From: an uncultured Bacilli bacterium
GTDB lineage: Bacteria > Bacillota_I > Bacilli_A > RF39 > UBA660
Direction of reading: 5' to 3'
Assembly (NCBI GenBank): GCA_910586425.1
Contig: CAJUHL010000037.1
Location: 1-15,583, forward strand
DNA length: 15,583 nt
Position numbers and translations under genes: made by a program. Positions 13,688 to 15,583 of this stretch are shown in pieces (position 1 is the first letter of the stretch; every line of letters starts with the position of its first letter). The notes beneath the pieces are model-generated. The model did not search any database, was not told the origin of the DNA, and saw only the letters and a program-made list of their open reading frames with translations.

Positions 13688-13715
13688 ATAAAAAGAAAAT
13701 CGTCATACATTTATG
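13688..13715 (-). terminator. Hairpin terminator between sufU and sufB
   Basis: AAGAAAATC pairs with GATTTTCTT around about 14 nt. In the sufU direction it is followed by a T-rich run (TTTATTT). A TATAAT just beyond (about 13665-13672) could restart transcription for sufB. Confidence 0.55.
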
Positions 13716-13759
13716 GATTTTCTTAAAATACTTCGCTAATATATAAGCAATTGATTTTC

Positions 13760-14194
13760 TTATTTTTTTTCGTTTTTATATTGATTGATTACTTTTTCAA
13801 ATCCCCACCATGGTAGTAAAGCACATTTTTTCCGGTTGGGTTGTTTGTAAATATCGTCATATACAAAAGCTTGTTCTAATATTTCTTTATCATATGGCTG
13901 TTCATTTAACATATGATTGAAATTTTCGTATATTTGAATGGCTTCTTTGACTGTTTTTCCAATGAGTGTATCTATCATAATCGAAGTAGAACTGGTACAG
14001 ATTGCACAGGCTTCCCCATCAAAATGAGCATCTACAATTGTATCATTTTCTATTTTTACCATAAGATGCACCTCATCGATGCACGATTCATTGTTGGTGT
14101 CTGCCTTTATATAGTGATTATCTTCTATCAGTCCTTTATTTCTAGGATTTTGATAGTGGTCCAAGATAATTTCTCGTTTCATTTCCTCCAACAT
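13760..14194 (-). CDS. sufU: Fe-S assembly protein SufU (zinc-dependent sulfur acceptor)
   Basis: Receives sulfur from the cysteine desulfurase SufS. The protein is 144 aa. REIILDHYQNPRNKG at the start is the family hallmark. The Zn ligands match Bacillus SufU: Cys38 and Asp40 (NESCIDE), Cys63 (EACAICTSST) and Cys124 (RKKCALLPW). The 18-20-residue insertion that separates SufU from IscU is present before RKKCALLPW. Ile39 replaces the usual Gly in SCGD. I chose the ATG at 14194 because AGAGGG lies just before it; the frame continues to 14251 but without a ribosome site. It follows the 73-aa gene by 53 bp on the same strand. SufS must be elsewhere. Confidence 0.93.
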   Translation of the reverse strand: MLEEMKREIILDHYQNPRNKGLIEDNHYIKADTNNESCIDEVHLMVKIENDTIVDAHFDGEACAICTSSTSIMIDTLIGKTVKEAIQIYENFNHMLNEQPYDKEILEQAFVYDDIYKQPNRKKCALLPWWGFEKVINQYKNEKK

Positions 14195-14247
14195 ATTATC
14201 CCTCTGTTCTAATTCTATTATACTATCAATTGTTTTAGTTGTAAATT

Positions 14248-14469
14248 TCATTTTTTATGAGTTAGTGCTAAACAAGTATCAATTTTATCTAATTTTTCTT
14301 CCAATAATGAAATTTCTCTTTCGTAAGTTATATCGCCATATTGCATGGTCATCATCATTCCAGTTATTGTTTTATGAAGTTGCTTTTGTTGCTTTTTCAA
14401 TATAGATTTATTGGTATGTGCCAATGATATTGCATCTTTTGAGTCTAAAATTTGCTCATATAATTCCAT
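14248..14469 (-). CDS. Unrecognised 73-aa helical protein upstream of sufU
   Basis: The product starts MELYEQILDSKDAISLAHTN, continues SILKKQQKQLHKTITGMMMT with MQYGDITYEREISLLEEKLD and ends CLALTHKK. It is charged and largely helical, with a probable coiled-coil region, one Cys and no membrane segment. The ATG at 14469 has AAAGAGGTG at good spacing; a further ATG at 14502 would lack one. It ends in TGA, showing that TGA is used as a stop here. It is the first gene of the sufU-side unit and is divergent from spoVS across 126 bp. I do not recognise the family. A role as a small accessory in Fe-S assembly is only suggested by position. Confidence 0.65.
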   Translation of the reverse strand: MELYEQILDSKDAISLAHTNKSILKKQQKQLHKTITGMMMTMQYGDITYEREISLLEEKLDKIDTCLALTHKK

Positions 14470-14537
14470 AAAAACACCTCTTTCTCCTTTTATTATCCAC
14501 ATTTAACAAGTCGAAAATACAAGTATTTTTGAAATAA

Positions 14538-14566
14538 TTCATAATTTCTATTTCTTTTCATATGAT
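14538..14566 (+). promoter_or_regulatory. Possible spoVS promoter
   Basis: TTCATA (14538-14543), 17 bp, TATGAT (14561-14566). In Bacillus, spoVS uses sigma-H; I see no good sigma-H site, so this sigma-A-type reading is tentative. Confidence 0.3.
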
Positions 14567-14595
14567 TTACTGTAATCAGAAAGGAAGATATATTT

Positions 14596-14856
14596 ATGGA
14601 AACACTTAAAGTTGGAGCAAAATCAAATCCAAATTCAGTTGCAGGAGCACTCGCAAATGTATTTAGAGAAAAAGGATCTGTAGAAATTCAAGCCATTGGG
14701 GCAGGAGCACTCAATCAAGCAATAAAAGCAATTGCGATTGCACGTGGGTTTGTTGCACCTAGTGGTAAAAATTTAGTATGCATTCCAGCATTCACAGATA
14801 TTGTGATTGATGGGGAAGAAAGAACTGCAATTAAACTAATTGTAGAAGCTAGATAA
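14596..14856 (+). CDS. spoVS: Stage V sporulation protein S
   Basis: An 86-aa protein, the usual SpoVS length. METLKVGAKSNPNSVAGALA opens the chain and the conserved centre IQAIGAGALNQAIKAIAIAR is at about 36-55, with FVAPSGKNLVCIPAF and DGEERTAIKLIVEAR after it. It has the Alba-like compact alpha/beta fold and is thought to bind nucleic acid and affect septation and coat formation in spore-formers. An AAAGGAAG ribosome site precedes the ATG. It is a single gene, with a hairpin terminator directly after it. Together with the YjcZ-like pair it shows that this genome carries sporulation genes. Confidence 0.96.
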   Translation: METLKVGAKSNPNSVAGALANVFREKGSVEIQAIGAGALNQAIKAIAIARGFVAPSGKNLVCIPAFTDIVIDGEERTAIKLIVEAR

Positions 14857-14859
14857 ATT

Positions 14860-14886
14860 AAAATCTCCAATTTTGGAGACTTTTTT
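14860..14886 (+). terminator. spoVS terminator
   Basis: TCTCCA, loop ATTT, TGGAGA, then CTTTTTT. It also lies at the end of the convergent gene, whose stop codon overlaps the T-run. Confidence 0.85.
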
Positions 14887-15583
14887 AGTTTAATTTTAAA
14901 AGACGACTACTCACTTCTTTCGCATTACCATCACTATGCCAATCTACAATCAAAAGCCATAGATTAGATTTATACTCATCATACCAAGATCCACCAGTTA
15001 AAATAATCATTTTTCCAGGTTTTTGATAGTAATAAGCACTGATATCATTGCGATTAATTTGGTCTACTTCTATAGGAAAGGCTATCAATGGATGATTGGA
15101 ATCATATCCTAGCTTTGTTATCCATCCATTGTTCATCGCATTCATATAGCCAATTGGTTGATAACATCCATCATATTTATCTGATTGATATTCATTTCTA
15201 TTATAACAGATGTATGCTTGATAATCTTGGATGTTAATTCCATCCATAAATTGCCATACATTTCCAAATATGTCTTCGATTCCTCGATATATTACTGAAC
15301 TATTATCTGTTCCATCTACACTTCCTGAATGCATTCCTAATATGTCACATCCTCCACTGACAATTGGAGCCGTATTATTAGCATTGGTATACCCCAATCC
15401 TAGTTTTACTTGTGAATTGTAGTCAGCATATTCTACTAGATATAATAATTGTAAAATAAAGTAATGATAATCCATTTGACCAAATTCACTTCCCAAATTA
15501 GAGGCATACGTTCTAAAATCTGTTATTTTAGTATTGACCAATGGGGTTGCTCCACTTCTACTATGTACTCTTGTCGCATCTCC
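14885..15583 (-). CDS. FGE/C-type-lectin-like protein, N-terminus cut by window edge
   Basis: The frame runs off the right edge (GDATRVHSRSGATP at the edge), leaving 232 C-terminal residues. IYRGIEDIFGNVWQFMDGI (about 101-119 of the visible part) and LTGGSWYDE near the C-terminus, closing with SSRLLKL, are typical of the formylglycine-generating-enzyme/C-type-lectin-like fold. That fold is used in phage tail or surface proteins and in targets of diversity-generating retroelements. The segment YFILQLLYLVEYADYNSQ is common in phage-type members. No reverse transcriptase or template repeat is visible. It is probably a surface or phage-derived binding protein, not an enzyme. A TTG at 15541 is not the real start. 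Confidence 0.7.
   Translation of the reverse strand, partial: GDATRVHSRSGATPLVNTKITDFRTYASNLGSEFGQMDYHYFILQLLYLVEYADYNSQVKLGLGYTNANNTAPIVSGGCDILGMHSGSVDGTDNSSVIYRGIEDIFGNVWQFMDGINIQDYQAYICYNRNEYQSDKYDGCYQPIGYMNAMNNGWITKLGYDSNHPLIAFPIEVDQINRNDISAYYYQKPGKMIILTGGSWYDEYKSNLWLLIVDWHSDGNAKEVSSRLLKLN

Noticed and set aside
13913..14212. 99-codon plus-strand frame opposite sufU
   Set aside because: Shadow of sufU; Ile/Phe/Tyr-rich with no family resemblance.
14194..14251. Longer N-terminus for SufU
   Set aside because: The 19 extra codons lack a ribosome site, overlap the upstream stop and have no counterpart in the family.

Overview
This is a very AT-rich window, by eye about 30% G+C, with short leaders, strong AGGAGG-type ribosome sites, SpoVS, two tiny YjcZ-like sporulation proteins and a SufB/SufU pair. 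That combination points to an endospore-forming Bacillota, most likely a gut-type lineage of low-GC Bacilli (Erysipelotrichia or a related group). The lineage is inference; the spore genes are read directly. TGG is used for Trp and no conserved gene has an internal TGA, so the code looks ordinary.

Layout. 105-1301: membrane glycosyltransferase (GT2) with a near-consensus promoter. 1317-1932: no clear gene, but one strong imperfect hairpin. 1933-2350: small sigma-region-4-like protein and tRNA-Ile(GAT) with its promoter. 2421-2730: two tiny sporulation membrane peptides, a possible sigma-K promoter and a terminator. 2761-3901: PrsA-like membrane foldase. 3895-5214: DUF1653 protein, RecX and RNA polymerase omega, with a LexA-like box inside the recX promoter. 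5350-6652: pyrimidine-nucleoside phosphorylase.

6661-9305 is the most unusual part. A membrane-anchored XRE regulator gene appears to be cut in two. Its HTH half lies at 9192-9305 and ends in a TAG where the family's conserved Trp is expected. Its C-terminal half lies at 6704-7288. Between them sits a segment of about 1.89 kb bounded by 15-bp inverted repeats with one mismatch. It carries a YhcG/DUF1016 PDDEXK nuclease, a 5'-degraded methyltransferase and two identical TTGTATATACAA palindromes, but no transposase.

9413-10137 holds a divergent pair of XRE regulators with shared operator-like sites. 10134-10537 encodes a tail-less SSB like SsbB. 10610-12297 encodes a stand-alone nucleotidyltransferase and a PH-domain membrane protein. 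12330-14469 encodes SufB, SufU and an unrecognised 73-aa protein; SufC, SufD and SufS are not in the window, and a hairpin terminator separates sufU from sufB. 14596-14856 is spoVS. The right edge cuts an FGE/C-type-lectin-like protein.

Most genes are on the minus strand; only prsA, one XRE gene and spoVS are on the plus strand. Several promoters share a layout of -35, exactly 17 bp, -10, and a leader of about 15-30 nt. I do not see a convincing complete new defence or mobile system. The inverted-repeat-bounded YhcG/methyltransferase segment is the best candidate.
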